From: Rouxiella sp. S1S-2
GTDB lineage: Bacteria > Pseudomonadota > Gammaproteobacteria > Enterobacterales > Enterobacteriaceae
NCBI RefSeq assembly: GCF_009208105.1
Contig: NZ_WFKL01000001.1
Location: forward strand, 3,472,001-3,536,000
Length of the DNA: 64,000 bases
Direction: 5' to 3'
A program made the translations under genes and the position numbers. Of the stretch, positions 54,362-63,990 are shown piece after piece. The notes under the pieces were generated by a model. It saw only the letters and a list, made by a program, of their open reading frames with translations. It had not been told where the DNA came from and ran no database searches. Every line of letters begins with the position of its first letter. The first letter of the stretch is position 1.

Positions 54362-54388
54362 AGCCCTGCATCTAAGCAGGGCTTTTTT
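54362..54388 (+). terminator. Terminator after the thioredoxin-like gene
   Basis: GCCCTGC and GCAGGGC, 7-bp stem with ATCTAA loop, followed by TTTTTT. Another weaker hairpin (CTCAACTT/AAGTTGAG) lies upstream near 54281-54315. Confidence 0.9.
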
Positions 54389-54498
54389 CGCGTAAAGAAA
54401 GCATGCTACGCAGTCTTGTATGTGCAACCAAAATGCTACGCCCATTTATTCAGTGGCCAACGACAGCACCTGCAGCTTCACGAAGCTTTACACGCCCT

Positions 54499-55251
54499 TT
54501 AAATGTAAGCAGAACTCCAGGCAACGATAATCCCGGCAACATATTCCGCATCCTGAGGATGCGTCAGAAGATGATCTGCTTCACCCAGTGAGATAAAGCT
54601 TTTGGGGTGTCTGGCGGCTTTAAAAATTTTCTCTGCCTGTTCAATCAGCACGGTATCATCATTGGGAGCGTGAAAAATCAGCAACGGCTTATTCATGGTA
54701 AATACCTTTTGCGCTATTTTATGCTCCTGAATGTTATCCAGCATTTGCTTTTTTAGCGTGAATACCCGGCCTGCAAGCTCTACCGGGAAAGCGCCATGGT
54801 TCCTGATATCTTCGATATTGTCTTTGAACAACCGCTGTACATGCGTCAATTCGCCTGGCGAACCTATGGTTACGACCGCTCTGGCTTCAGGCACTTTGGC
54901 TGCAATAGAGAGGATTGCCGAACCGCCAAGGCTGTGACCAATCAGCAGCGAAGGAGCCTCGTATTCCCGACGAAGATAATCGACCGCGCACAGCAGGTCA
55001 GAAATATTCGAGGAAAAATTGGTATTGGAAAAATCGCCTTCGCTGTTGCCTAACCCGGTGAAATCAAAGCGAAGCACCGCAATTGAATTTTCTGTCAGTT
55101 TCCTGGCAATGCGTGCAGCACCTTTCAGATCCTTCCCGCAGGTAAAGCAGTGCGCCAACAGGGCAAAGGCTTTTGGATTTTCTGGCAATTCAAGCAACCC
55201 GGCAAGTTCCTCACCTTCTGCATTTTTGAAGGTAAATTTCAATTTTTTCAT
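54499..55251 (-). CDS. Alpha/beta hydrolase
   Basis: The product has 250 residues. The nucleophile elbow is GHSLGG, an acid follows in FHAPNDDTV, and the last His is in GEADHLL. It resembles the hydrolase part of proteins that are fused to OsmC in other bacteria, but here no OsmC domain is present. The substrate is unknown. It is a separate minus-strand unit before the SDR-FrnE-OYE operon. Confidence 0.85.
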   Translation of the reverse strand: MKKLKFTFKNAEGEELAGLLELPENPKAFALLAHCFTCGKDLKGAARIARKLTENSIAVLRFDFTGLGNSEGDFSNTNFSSNISDLLCAVDYLRREYEAPSLLIGHSLGGSAILSIAAKVPEARAVVTIGSPGELTHVQRLFKDNIEDIRNHGAFPVELAGRVFTLKKQMLDNIQEHKIAQKVFTMNKPLLIFHAPNDDTVLIEQAEKIFKAARHPKSFISLGEADHLLTHPQDAEYVAGIIVAWSSAYI

Positions 55252-55338
55252 TATGTTAACTTTCAGAATGGTTGAATTACAAGCAAGATACCTATCAGCC
55301 GCCCCATCATGGGGCGGCTTTGCGAGGTTACGACGAGC

Positions 55339-56112
55339 TTATCTGCGAACGGCCATGATACCGGCATCGACATCCCAGATTGCGCCAGTCACCCAAGAGG
55401 CTTTGTCGGACAACAGGAAGAAGATGGTATTGGCCACATCTTCCGGCGTGCCGACACGCCCCAGCGGATGGAAAGCGTTCAGCGATTGCATTGCGCCGGC
55501 AATGTCTTCTTTCGCCATGAAGCCTTCATAAATCGGGGTATGCACGATCCCTGGCGAGACCGCGTTCACGCGGATACCCGCACTGGCCAGCTCAATGGCC
55601 AGGTTGCGTGTCAAGGCGTGGAGACCGGCTTTGGCCATGGAGTACGCGGAAGCCGGTGAGTCGCCGAGTGCGGCTTGCGCGCCAATGGAGCCCACGTTCA
55701 CAATCGCCCCTTCACGGCCGTCGGCCAGCATGTTCTTCACCACGTCCTGCGTGATGAAGAAGGTTGCCCGGTTCAACATCAGGTACATGTCGTAATCGGC
55801 TTCCAAATGCTCGGTAAAGCCTTTCGGCATGAAGATCCCGGCCGCATTGACCATCAGGCTAATATCGCGATGATTAGCATTAATCTCCTGACGAATGGCG
55901 TTCATGCCCTCTTCGGTCATCAGGTTTGCCGCAATCACGGACACGGAACCCAGTGGGCTCAGCTCTTTGCGGACCGCTTCTGCCTTGTCTTTTTTATTGC
56001 CCGTCAGTACCACGCTGCCACCGGCTTTCAGCACCATACGCGCCGTTTCCAGACCCATGCCGCTGGTGCCACCCACGACAAGCAGTTTTTTGCCTTTAAA
56101 GTCATCGCTCAT
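55339..56112 (-). CDS. SDR-family oxidoreductase
   Basis: The product has 257 residues. [11 protein letters not shown] binds the cofactor, NAAGIF and YSMAK with Ser in NVGSIG form the active site. I chose the ATG at 56112 because GGAG lies 8 nt before it; a longer frame from 56187 reads into the preceding gene. It is the last gene of a set with a DsbA-like FrnE protein and an Old Yellow Enzyme, so a role in reducing reactive carbonyl or enone compounds is likely. Confidence 0.85.
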   Translation of the reverse strand: MSDDFKGKKLLVVGGTSGMGLETARMVLKAGGSVVLTGNKKDKAEAVRKELSPLGSVSVIAANLMTEEGMNAIRQEINANHRDISLMVNAAGIFMPKGFTEHLEADYDMYLMLNRATFFITQDVVKNMLADGREGAIVNVGSIGAQAALGDSPASAYSMAKAGLHALTRNLAIELASAGIRVNAVSPGIVHTPIYEGFMAKEDIAGAMQSLNAFHPLGRVGTPEDVANTIFFLLSDKASWVTGAIWDVDAGIMAVRR

Positions 56113-56174
56113 TTTGAACTCCGTTATTTGCAGGGTAGATTTGCCGGCAGTCATGCAGCCGGCTCGTTCAGGTT

Positions 56175-56876
56175 TCAGATGCTGCAACCGTCAGCGCCGC
56201 AGGTCTGGCCGTCGGTTTTTGCCAATTCAGCCGCTTTTTCTTCCCAGACTTGCTTCAACGCGTTCAGGAAGTTGTCCGCAGATTGCGCGCCGCTGATGGC
56301 ATATTTTTCATTGAGCAGGAACAGCGGGACACCGCTGACCCCGATCGACCGGGCATGGGCTTCATCTTCAGCCACCGATGCACGGAAGGCCTCATTGGCA
56401 AGGGCACTTTCAGCGTCGGCTCTGGACATGCCCACTTCTGTAGCTAACGCAATGAGCTCCTGCGGATCGAAAATGGAACGCCCCTCAGTCACACTGGCCC
56501 GATAAAACCGTTCTGCCATGGCGTCGCCCATATTGGCGTGACGTGCAGCCGCGAGCAGCGTATGGGCATCTTCGGTATCGCCAAAGAGCATGGTGTCAAA
56601 GTTATACTGGAGCCCTTCTGCCTTACCGGCCGTGCCCACCTGATTCATCATCAGTTCCGCCCCATGTTCCCCGCCAAACTTCTTGTAAAGGGCTTTGCGG
56701 AACGGCACGGCAGGCCGGTCGCCGGAAATACGGAAACTGTGGTGGCGGACCACGACCTGTTCCTTGTGTTCAAAGGCGGCAAGGCCCTGTTCGAAACGCT
56801 TTTTGGCAATCCAACACCAGGGGCAGACCAGATCTGACCAGATATCTATCGTAATAATCGGCTTAAGGGTTTGCAT
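56175..56876 (-). CDS. DsbA-fold FrnE-like oxidoreductase
   Basis: The product has 233 residues and no signal peptide. The N-terminus [20 protein letters not shown] has the CPWC motif of FrnE and related cytosolic DsbA-fold proteins, and a Cys pair (TCGADGCSI) closes the C-terminus. Members protect against oxidative stress or act as glutathione-dependent isomerases. AGGAG lies 6 nt before the chosen start. It lies between the OYE gene and the SDR gene. Confidence 0.87.
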   Translation of the reverse strand: MQTLKPIITIDIWSDLVCPWCWIAKKRFEQGLAAFEHKEQVVVRHHSFRISGDRPAVPFRKALYKKFGGEHGAELMMNQVGTAGKAEGLQYNFDTMLFGDTEDAHTLLAAARHANMGDAMAERFYRASVTEGRSIFDPQELIALATEVGMSRADAESALANEAFRASVAEDEAHARSIGVSGVPLFLLNEKYAISGAQSADNFLNALKQVWEEKAAELAKTDGQTCGADGCSI

Positions 56877-56957
56877 ATTGGCTCCTGAATCCCCCATTAA
56901 TGTCGTCTGGCGGTGCCTCTTTATGTGGGCACCGCAAATACCACCGGCTTCGTGGCG

Positions 56958-58064
56958 TTAGTTGGCTTCCCAGGCGGGATAATCGGTGTAGCCTTTTTCC
57001 GGCGACCCCGTCACGCCGTAATACGTCGTGCGATCGCTTTCAGCCAGCGGCCAGCCGTTCTGCATTCTTTCGACCAGATCAGGGTTGGCGATGTACGGCA
57101 CGCCAAACGCAACAAGATCCAGTTCGTCTGCCTCAAGTGCGGTTTCGGCAATCTCGCGGGTGAAGCCGCCGGCGGCAATAACGGTGCCCCCCAGAGTTTT
57201 ACGGAACGCGGCTTTGAAACCGGCAGGTACCGGTGCCTGGGTATAAACAGGTTGATAATAGAGGTGCACATAAGCCAGCTCACGTTGGCCGAGGGCCGCA
57301 GCGATACTGGCCCAAATCTCTTCTTCACCTTCATAAGGCGCCAGGTCGTAAATCCGCCCGAACGGTGAAATGCGCAAGCCTACCTTATTGCTACCAATAG
57401 CCGCAGAGATGGCATCAACCGTTTCCAGCAGGAACCGCTGACGGTTTTCCACAGAGCCACCGTATTCATCAGTGCGGGGGTTCAGTTCACTGCTGAGGAA
57501 CTGGTCGAAAATGAAGCCGTTAGCCGCCATGATTTCCACGCCGTCAAACCCGGCCTCCATTGCCAGACGCGCTGAATGGACAAAGTCAGCGGTAACTCGT
57601 CGAACTTCTGCGGTTTCCAGCGCACGCGGCTGGCTTGGAACGACAGGCCCCGGTTCGCCAGACTCGGTCAGTGCAAAGACGGTGGTGTTAACCGCTTGTA
57701 CGGTACCGGCGGAAACTGGCGCGATGTTGCCCGGCTGAATTGAGATATGAGACATCCGGCCCACATGCCACAACTGAGCAAAAATACGACCGCCCTTCGC
57801 ATGTACCGCATCGGTCACTTTGCGCCAGCCCTGAACGTGTGCAGCGTTGTAGATCCCCGGGGTATACAGATAGCCGCGCCCTTCTTCAGAAACAGGCATG
57901 CCTTCGGTAATAAGCAGCCCCGCAGAGGCGCGCTGGGCGTAGTAAAGTGCAACGACGTCATCCGGCACGTCGTTCATTGTGCGGGTGCGGGTCATCGGGG
58001 CCATGACCACGCGGTTTTTTAACTGCATGCCTGACAGATTGTAGGGGGTGAACAACTTACTCAT
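56958..58064 (-). CDS. Old Yellow Enzyme, NemA-like alkene reductase
   Basis: The product has 368 residues, the length of NemA. Visible: start LFTPYNLSGMQLKNRVVMAPMTR, the FMN-site QLWHVGRMSH, EIMAANGFIFDQFLSSELNPRTDEYGG with the active-site region, and VAFGVPYIANPDL. It reduces activated double bonds of electrophiles such as N-ethylmaleimide using NADPH. It heads an operon with FrnE-like and SDR genes. Motif site B lies 117 bp upstream. Confidence 0.9.
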   Translation of the reverse strand: MSKLFTPYNLSGMQLKNRVVMAPMTRTRTMNDVPDDVVALYYAQRASAGLLITEGMPVSEEGRGYLYTPGIYNAAHVQGWRKVTDAVHAKGGRIFAQLWHVGRMSHISIQPGNIAPVSAGTVQAVNTTVFALTESGEPGPVVPSQPRALETAEVRRVTADFVHSARLAMEAGFDGVEIMAANGFIFDQFLSSELNPRTDEYGGSVENRQRFLLETVDAISAAIGSNKVGLRISPFGRIYDLAPYEGEEEIWASIAAALGQRELAYVHLYYQPVYTQAPVPAGFKAAFRKTLGGTVIAAGGFTREIAETALEADELDLVAFGVPYIANPDLVERMQNGWPLAESDRTTYYGVTGSPEKGYTDYPAWEAN

Positions 58065-58181
58065 CGTATACCTCGCAAGGCGAAAGAGAGAAAAGCCCCG
58101 CTGGGGCCGGAGTTAATACTTAGCGGGCCGGGGAGCTGACGATCGCTTCCTGATGCCGGTTAAGCGTATGGCTGCACTATA

Positions 58182-58196
58182 CCTACCTACTAGTTG
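58182..58196. promoter_or_regulatory. Shared motif site B (complement CAACTAGTAGGTAGG)
   Basis: It lies in the gap between the OYE gene and the divergent YbhB-like gene and probably controls the OYE operon. It matches site A (14/15), site C (13/15) and the partial site D at the window end. The remainder of 58065-58432 shows no gene. Confidence 0.75.
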
Positions 58197-58432
58197 ATTG
58201 GTCAATAGATAAAAGAACAAATCATGCTGTCCTTTTGTCACCGGAGACAGGCACAGGGAATGCTGTGTAAGGTGAGCTCCCGTCGGTGAGATGGTCGTCA
58301 TCCTGTGAAATCAGGGAATTACAAATATCATTATTGGGCGTTATGGAGCTAAGACTGGCCGGTTCAGGGCGGCGAGGAGTCTTTCTCTCCCATTATCATT
58401 GGGATATTAATCACCCCGATAGAGAAGAGTAA

Positions 58433-58996
58433 ATGTCCAAACTTCACCTTACTGTTATCAGTACATTATGCCTGGCGTTGTCGAGCCAGGTCGCTTTTTC
58501 AGCCAGTTTTACGCTGACAAGTCATGAGCTTGAAAAAAACCGTTTCCCTGCAGCTCAGACCCTGAGTTCACCTTATGGATTTGGGTGCAGCGGTGGAAAC
58601 CTTGCCCCCTCTTTTAACTGGAGTGGCGCGCCGGCAGGAACTCAAAGCTTCGCTCTCAAAATTTATGATAGGGATGCGCCGACAGGCCTCGGTTGGATCC
58701 ACTGGCAGGTGGTGAATATTCCCTCATCTCTTCACTCGTTACCGGCTGGGATAACGGCGGATAACAAAAATCTCCCGCAAGGGGCTATTCAGACCCGGAC
58801 TGATTTCGGTATCCCGGGTTATGGCGGCCCTTGCCCGCCGAAGGGTGAAACGCACCGTTATGAGATCACGCTGACGGCACTTCGTGTCGACAAACTTCCG
58901 GGAATAACGGCGGACTCGACGCCCGCCCTGGTCGGCTTTATGGCAAAAGCGAACTCACTGGGCGAAGCGCATCTTCAGATTACGCAGGGCCGCTAA
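58433..58996 (+). CDS. YbhB/YbcL-family PEBP-like protein
   Basis: The product has 187 residues with a signal peptide ending near AFSA. The phosphatidylethanolamine-binding fold is marked by NLAPSFNWSGAPAGTQSFAL, YDRDAPTG and PCPPKGETHRYEI. The biochemical role is unknown. It is transcribed away from the OYE gene, and its end overlaps the convergent AraC gene by 17 nt. Confidence 0.85.
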   Translation: MSKLHLTVISTLCLALSSQVAFSASFTLTSHELEKNRFPAAQTLSSPYGFGCSGGNLAPSFNWSGAPAGTQSFALKIYDRDAPTGLGWIHWQVVNIPSSLHSLPAGITADNKNLPQGAIQTRTDFGIPGYGGPCPPKGETHRYEITLTALRVDKLPGITADSTPALVGFMAKANSLGEAHLQITQGR

Positions 58997-59825
58997 CCGC
59001 AGCCAGGTTGCCGATAGCCTGGCCGGAAACCCGGACCAGGCTGGGGCTGAACCCGAAGCGGGTTCGAAATCTGGCGGCGAACTTAGACGGATTTTCATAG
59101 CCGACTTCCAGGGATATGCGGGTGACTGAAAGATCGGTCACCTGCAAAAGTGTCAGGGCGCGGCACATGCGAATGTCTGTCACCAGATGGGTGAATGACG
59201 TATTTTCGGCATGCAGATGGCGTCTCAGGGTGGTGGCCGACATACCAAATTCAGCTGCTACCTGCGCAGTATTCCAGTCTTGTGATATGTCTGCTGCAAC
59301 GAGTTTGCGGATTTTTATCGCCAGTCCGGTATGTTGTTTCAGCGCGAAGAAAATGCGGTATTCATCCAGCCAACTCAGCATCTCTTCCATACGCCTGGCC
59401 ACGATACTTTCAGGTATGTTTTCAGTATCTGTAATGGCCTCCGCAGTGTGATAAAAGGCCTGGCGAAAACTGTTGCCTGGCTCTGCCATTTTATTTGCTT
59501 CGTTCATGCTCATACGTGGGGCATGCATGAAGCAGTAGTTTTGGACGAAATCGGCACAAAAACTCAGCCATGATGCTTCGTACGTACCCGTTAAAGGTGA
59601 TGGTGTATTGATGATATCAAAAGAGTGCCCTTCCCCGATGACCACCGCGTCCCCCGCTTCCAGCGTTATCTCCTCTTGCGCCCAGCGGATTATTTTCCTG
59701 CCATGGCGGACCAGGATGATTGTGGGTTCATCTATAGTGATATGGCGCATCATCAGGGGCTGCGTATGCAGCACATGCGCTGTACTCCCCACATTAATAC
59801 GACTGGATAATGTTCTTTCCATCAT
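58980..59825 (-). CDS. AraC-family regulator
   Basis: The product has about 281 residues. The C-terminal double helix-turn-helix (NTAQVAAEFGMSATTLRRHL, then LSVTRISLEVGYENPSKFAARFRTR-like arm) is typical. The N-terminal cupin-like part binds a ligand. It is convergent with, and overlaps, the YbhB gene, so regulation of that gene is not obvious. It lies between motif sites B and C. Confidence 0.86.
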   Translation of the reverse strand: MMERTLSSRINVGSTAHVLHTQPLMMRHITIDEPTIILVRHGRKIIRWAQEEITLEAGDAVVIGEGHSFDIINTPSPLTGTYEASWLSFCADFVQNYCFMHAPRMSMNEANKMAEPGNSFRQAFYHTAEAITDTENIPESIVARRMEEMLSWLDEYRIFFALKQHTGLAIKIRKLVAADISQDWNTAQVAAEFGMSATTLRRHLHAENTSFTHLVTDIRMCRALTLLQVTDLSVTRISLEVGYENPSKFAARFRTRFGFSPSLVRVSGQAIGNLAAVSGPA

Positions 59826-60063
59826 CGCCTTACGAAAAGGAATAGGCCTGCCCTGTAGGCCGACACTTTATGGATGGGCTTGCTTTTTTATAAAGTAATC
59901 CCGATTTTACAATACGGCAGTTTTCTCATTCAGATGGAGTGAATATCATAATCCTCAGCACGCCGTCCACATAAGATGACGCTTATCCATTGATAAAACA
60001 TGGCATTGTCTTCGCTTAAGCACCTTTCTATCGATGATAGCTTTTTATGTTAATCAAACCAAC

Positions 60064-60078
60064 CAACTGGTAGGTAGA
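60064..60078. promoter_or_regulatory. Shared motif site C (CAACTGGTAGGTAGA)
   Basis: Two mismatches to the site B sequence. It lies about 35 bp before the thioredoxin gene at 60113, close to where a -10/-35 region is expected. Confidence 0.7.
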
Positions 60079-60112
60079 ATTACTATCAAGTTACATCCTG
60101 CAGGAGTGAATG

Positions 60113-60442
60113 ATGCGTGAATTAACCCTTTACAATGAAGATAATTTTAGAGAAATCGAGAGGCATGAAGGGGTTGCGGTGGTGCGTTTCTCTGCCCCCT
60201 GGTGCCCACCTTGTCAGATGAGCGAAGACATTTTTAACCATTTTGCCGAGCAGATAGAAAGCGACGTCAAAGTCGGCAAAGTGAATGTGGATCTGGCACC
60301 GGTACTGACCACCAAATATGAAATTTGGGGACTGCCGTCCGTACTGATGTTCAAGGATGGGCAGTTGGTCCAGCGTATACCGGGTGTTAAATCGGCAGGG
60401 TTTTATCAGCAAGCATTGTCAGAGCTGAAAAAAGGGCAGTGA
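60113..60442 (+). CDS. Thioredoxin-like protein (CPPC active site)
   Basis: The product has about 109 residues, thioredoxin size. Active site SAPWCPPCQMS (CPPC rather than CGPC), and cis-Pro loop IWGLPSVLMFKDG. Cytosolic. I prefer the second of two adjacent ATG codons (AGGAG spacing). Motif site C suggests control by the same regulator as the OYE operon. Confidence 0.85.
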   Translation: MRELTLYNEDNFREIERHEGVAVVRFSAPWCPPCQMSEDIFNHFAEQIESDVKVGKVNVDLAPVLTTKYEIWGLPSVLMFKDGQLVQRIPGVKSAGFYQQALSELKKGQ

Positions 60443-60496
60443 TGCCATTTTATCTATGTTTAAAAAAGTCTCTTAGCGGTCTGATGCCTCATCGGC

Positions 60497-60532
60497 AAGC
60501 GGTTACCCCTCGCTCAGAGTGATAACCGCTTT
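60497..60532. terminator. Bidirectional terminator between thioredoxin and GH4 genes
   Basis: AAGCGGTTA and TAACCGCTT form a 9-bp stem around a 17-nt loop; T-rich on the plus strand and A-rich on the other side. Confidence 0.75.
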
Positions 60533-60557
60533 GTTATAAAATAACCGACCAGTCTGC

Positions 60558-61871
60558 TTAGCGTTGGAAGGCCGGCATCAACGCTTTGTTATGTTCGATC
60601 ACTTCATCCAATGCATTTTCAAGCAGTTGGCCGCTTTTGACCAAGGGATTAATAACCAAAGCGCGCCATGCCGTATACCGATTACCACTGATGGCTGCCT
60701 CAATGGTCAATTGCTCAAAGCTTTTCATCAGTTGAATCAGACGAAGTACATCTTCCGGGAAAGGTTCGACATTCAGTGGTATCGGTCCAGAACGGGTGAT
60801 CATTGAACTGACCTCAACCGCACAGTCATCCGGCAGGCCCGCAATCGCACCATCGTTTCGCGTATTGACATGCATGATGATGCGTTTGTCGTTATATATT
60901 GCGCTCATCAATTCACATGCCGCATCCGAATAGTACTGCCCTCCCCGACCTTCCAGCGCTTTCGGTTTCTCGGCGAGTTCCGGGTTTCGATAAATTTCGA
61001 ATAGTTCTCTTTCGAGCTCCTTTACGATCTCACCACGAGTCCCTTCCCCTTGTGCTTCGCCAAGCTCCTGACGGTACATGTCGTCGCTCATGTAGTAATA
61101 ACGCAGGTAGGGGCAAGGTATCATTCCCATATTCGCCAACAACCGATCCGGCCATTTGAAAGGAGGAATATTTTTAGGCACCAACGGATCATTCCCCTCT
61201 GAAATCAGCTCAATGACCTGAGGAAGCTTATCCTTACCCTCATGATAAATATGGCGCGCAAAAATGAAGTGATTAAGTCCCGCGACCTGCATGATAAATT
61301 CATTGATATCGCTGACACCTAAAGCACTGGCAATACCCTTTTGCATAATAACAGGCACGTTGCACAGCCCTACGGTTTTGACTGTGCTGTGTTTCAGTAT
61401 CGCTTCAGTGACCATTCCCGACGGGTTGGTGAAGTTCAGCAACCAGGCATCCGGGCACAGTTGTTCCATTTCTTTCGCTATAGCCAATGCAATCGGGATA
61501 GTGCGGCATGCATTGGCAAATCCACCCAGACCATTGGTCTCCTGACCGATCATGTCGTATTTCAGCGATATCCTTTCGTCGCTGATCCGTGCGTCCAGGC
61601 AGCCGGCCCTGAACTGAGAACAAACAAAATCGGCACCGAGCAGTGCTTCTGTGCGGTCAAGGGTTTCATAAACCGGTATATCCAGCCCATTTTTTTCCAG
61701 CATCCGTCGGGTGAGGCCCGCGATAATCGCCATTTTTTCACGGCCATCCTCAATATCAACCAGCCATAACTCGCGAATCGGAAATTCATTTTGACGCTTG
61801 ATAATGCCTTCCATCAGTTCAGGTGTGTAGCTTGAACCCGCTCCAATAACCACTAACTTAAGACCCTTCAT
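60558..61871 (-). CDS. GH4 6-phospho-beta-glucosidase
   Basis: The product has 437 residues. NAD-binding VIGAGSSYTPELMEGII, NFTNPSGMVTEAI, the Mn-ligand Cys in VGLCNVP, and the NHF in AGLNHFIF are glycoside hydrolase family 4 marks. Family members such as CelF/LicH hydrolyse phosphorylated beta-glucosides. No PTS gene is next to it, so its substrate comes through a transporter elsewhere. It is divergent from the LysR gene at 62014. Confidence 0.9.
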   Translation of the reverse strand: MKGLKLVVIGAGSSYTPELMEGIIKRQNEFPIRELWLVDIEDGREKMAIIAGLTRRMLEKNGLDIPVYETLDRTEALLGADFVCSQFRAGCLDARISDERISLKYDMIGQETNGLGGFANACRTIPIALAIAKEMEQLCPDAWLLNFTNPSGMVTEAILKHSTVKTVGLCNVPVIMQKGIASALGVSDINEFIMQVAGLNHFIFARHIYHEGKDKLPQVIELISEGNDPLVPKNIPPFKWPDRLLANMGMIPCPYLRYYYMSDDMYRQELGEAQGEGTRGEIVKELERELFEIYRNPELAEKPKALEGRGGQYYSDAACELMSAIYNDKRIIMHVNTRNDGAIAGLPDDCAVEVSSMITRSGPIPLNVEPFPEDVLRLIQLMKSFEQLTIEAAISGNRYTAWRALVINPLVKSGQLLENALDEVIEHNKALMPAFQR

Positions 61872-62013
61872 TAGATATTCCCCTCATCGTTGTTGTCAGG
61901 ACGTCTGTTGGGCCAATTAAAGAGGACAAGGGGCTTAGTGGACAAACGATCAATTCCGGGGTATGCATTACTGTAAATAATGCATAAGAGAAAATTAAGA
62001 AGGAAAATGATGA

Positions 62014-62916
62014 ATGCTCGCTCAACAGAACATACTGGCACTATTGCATACGTTTGAAACGGCAGCACTGCATATGAGCTTTACTAAGGCGGCGACTACT
62101 CTCAATCTGACGCAAGGGGCCGTTAGCCAACGCATTCGTTCTCTTGAATCCATGCTCGGATTCAGACTGTTTATTAGAATGACCAGAAAGCTTCAGTTGA
62201 CCGATGAAGGGGAGCGTTTACTTGGCGTACTCGCGTTTTCACTTAAACGCATCAGTGATGAAATAGAAGATATTCGCGTGCAGGGGCTAAGAGGAACCTT
62301 GTCTGTCGGCCTTCCACCTACCTTCGCTTTTCTCTGGCTGATGCCGCGCTTACCGGTATTTACCGAACGGTGGCCGGGGCTGAATATCAATTTCAGAGTG
62401 AGAGCCGGTCTGGTAGATTTTAATCTCGAACGAGTAGATGTCGCTATCTACTACAGTAATCTGAAATACCCCGATCTCTACTGCGAACGGTTATCTGAAG
62501 AGACGCTGGTTCCCGTCTGTATTCCATCTCTTGCAAAAAAAATCAGGCAAGCAAACCATTGGTTAGCTGAAGTCCCATTCATTCATACGTCTGAATCCGT
62601 TGACTCCCAGAATGTTTTTTCCGAATGGCGAGAATGGTGCAGGGAGTCTGGCAAAAACCTGCCTGTTGAAGATAATTTTTTGAGCTTCAACAATTGTCAG
62701 ATGTCTATTGAAGCGGCACTCAATGGCGGCGGTATCATCATGGGCAGAAAACGACTCATTCGACATTACCTCGATGAGGGCCGACTGATTGCCCCTTTTG
62801 AAATAGAAATACCCGCCGGGCGAGGATATGACCTCATTATGCCACGAGAAAACCTTAACCGACCGGGCGTTCAGGCTTTGGCCGAATGGGTAAGAAATGT
62901 GTTTAACGAGGAATAA
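62014..62916 (+). CDS. LysR-family regulator, GcvA-like
   Basis: The product has 300 residues. HTH SFTKAATTLNLTQGAVSQRI lies at about residues 22-41, followed by the effector-binding domain. It is divergent from the GH4 gene across 142 bp and is the likely regulator of it. The GcvA/DsdC-like subgroup uses small metabolites as co-inducers. The ribosome site AAGGAAAATG lies just before the chosen start region. Confidence 0.86.
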   Translation: MLAQQNILALLHTFETAALHMSFTKAATTLNLTQGAVSQRIRSLESMLGFRLFIRMTRKLQLTDEGERLLGVLAFSLKRISDEIEDIRVQGLRGTLSVGLPPTFAFLWLMPRLPVFTERWPGLNINFRVRAGLVDFNLERVDVAIYYSNLKYPDLYCERLSEETLVPVCIPSLAKKIRQANHWLAEVPFIHTSESVDSQNVFSEWREWCRESGKNLPVEDNFLSFNNCQMSIEAALNGGGIIMGRKRLIRHYLDEGRLIAPFEIEIPAGRGYDLIMPRENLNRPGVQALAEWVRNVFNEE

Positions 62917-63003
62917 AGTCTGTTTTCGTTCTGATAAAGGGCAATGTAAGCCATATCAGACCTAATGCCAGAGAGCATGATGAAAATGTATGTCAGAAGT
63001 GAA

Positions 63004-63026
63004 AAAAGGGCAGTCATGCCCTTTTA
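63004..63026. terminator. Bidirectional terminator
   Basis: AAAAGGGCA and TGCCCTTTT, 9-bp stem around GTCA, between the convergent LysR and AhpD-like genes. Confidence 0.85.
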
Positions 63027-63043
63027 TATTTTCAACGCGATAA

Positions 63044-63385
63044 CTATTGCGCTTTCAGTTGCTTAATCGCATCCAGCGTACGTGCGGAATAGACAACGGC
63101 AGCGCCTGCATTCAGGTTGATTGCCACACCCAGGGCTTCAGCAATTTCTTCTTCTGTGGCGCCAGCTTTAACGGCAGCTTCGGCATGGACGGCGATGCAA
63201 CCATCACAGCGAGTCGTCACCGCACAAGCCAGTGCAATCAGTTCACGCACTTTCGCGCCCAGGAGGTTGGTCTTATTGCCGGCGTTGCCCAAAGCCATGA
63301 CGCCTTTTAGTGTTTCCGGGGTCAACTTACCCAGATCACCAACACGTTGCATCACTTCTGAGCGGTATTCATTCCAATCTAACAT
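63044..63385 (-). CDS. AhpD-like/carboxymuconolactone decarboxylase family protein
   Basis: The product has about 113 residues. The redox motif CDGCIAVH with the following His and Ala/Gly-rich helices matches the AhpD-like peroxidase/disulfide reductase family. I chose the ATG at 63385; a TTG further upstream overlaps the TetR gene. It follows the TetR gene on the same strand with a 16-nt gap. Confidence 0.88.
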   Translation of the reverse strand: MLDWNEYRSEVMQRVGDLGKLTPETLKGVMALGNAGNKTNLLGAKVRELIALACAVTTRCDGCIAVHAEAAVKAGATEEEIAEALGVAINLNAGAAVVYSARTLDAIKQLKAQ

Positions 63386-63401
63386 GGGGTCATATCCAGA
63401 A

Positions 63402-63971
63402 TTATTTTCTTTTAACAATCATTAGGATCTGTTCAAGCGTATCGTTGAAAAGCTCAGGCTTATTAATCGCCCGGGAAACAACGCTAGCGCCCTCGCATAA
63501 ATTCAAAATAAGCAGAGCCATTTTTGATGGCAGCAGGTCAGCAGTCAGCTCCCCTGCATCAACACCACGGCTGACAATCTTGGTCAACCAGGCAATCTGC
63601 ATATCGAAATATTCGGTCGCCTGTACTCTGATATTCGGTGGCAGATTGGCCATTTCCGAAGACAAAGCACAGCACAGCGGCATACGCGACGTGCGATAGC
63701 TTTCGATGAAAAGCTCTACATAGGCGGTAAGCATCTGCGCAACCGTATTCTCCGTCGCTTCAATCTGTTCAAATCGGTTTTTGGTATCGGTATGGGCCTG
63801 AATCACCACTTGTTCGCCCAAAACGTCTTTGGTTGGGAAGTGGTGATGAATACTGGCCTTAGTGATACCAATGCTCTTTGACAAATCAGCATAGCTGAAT
63901 GCAGAGTAACCCCGTTCGCGCATCAGATGGTCCGCTTCATTCAGAAGCCTTTCTCGTGTCATGACTGACAT
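63402..63971 (-). CDS. TetR/AcrR-family repressor
   Basis: The product has 189 residues. HTH YSAFSYADLSKSIGITKASIHHHFPTK-type region lies in the first 50 residues, followed by the ligand-binding domain with CC at LCCALSSEM, two cysteines that could sense electrophiles. AGGA precedes the ATG. Motif site D lies 20 bp upstream at the window edge. It probably represses itself, the AhpD-like gene and the genes carrying sites A-C. Confidence 0.88.
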   Translation of the reverse strand: MSVMTRERLLNEADHLMRERGYSAFSYADLSKSIGITKASIHHHFPTKDVLGEQVVIQAHTDTKNRFEQIEATENTVAQMLTAYVELFIESYRTSRMPLCCALSSEMANLPPNIRVQATEYFDMQIAWLTKIVSRGVDAGELTADLLPSKMALLILNLCEGASVVSRAINKPELFNDTLEQILMIVKRK

Positions 63972-63990
63972 ATAATCCTCACAATTATAA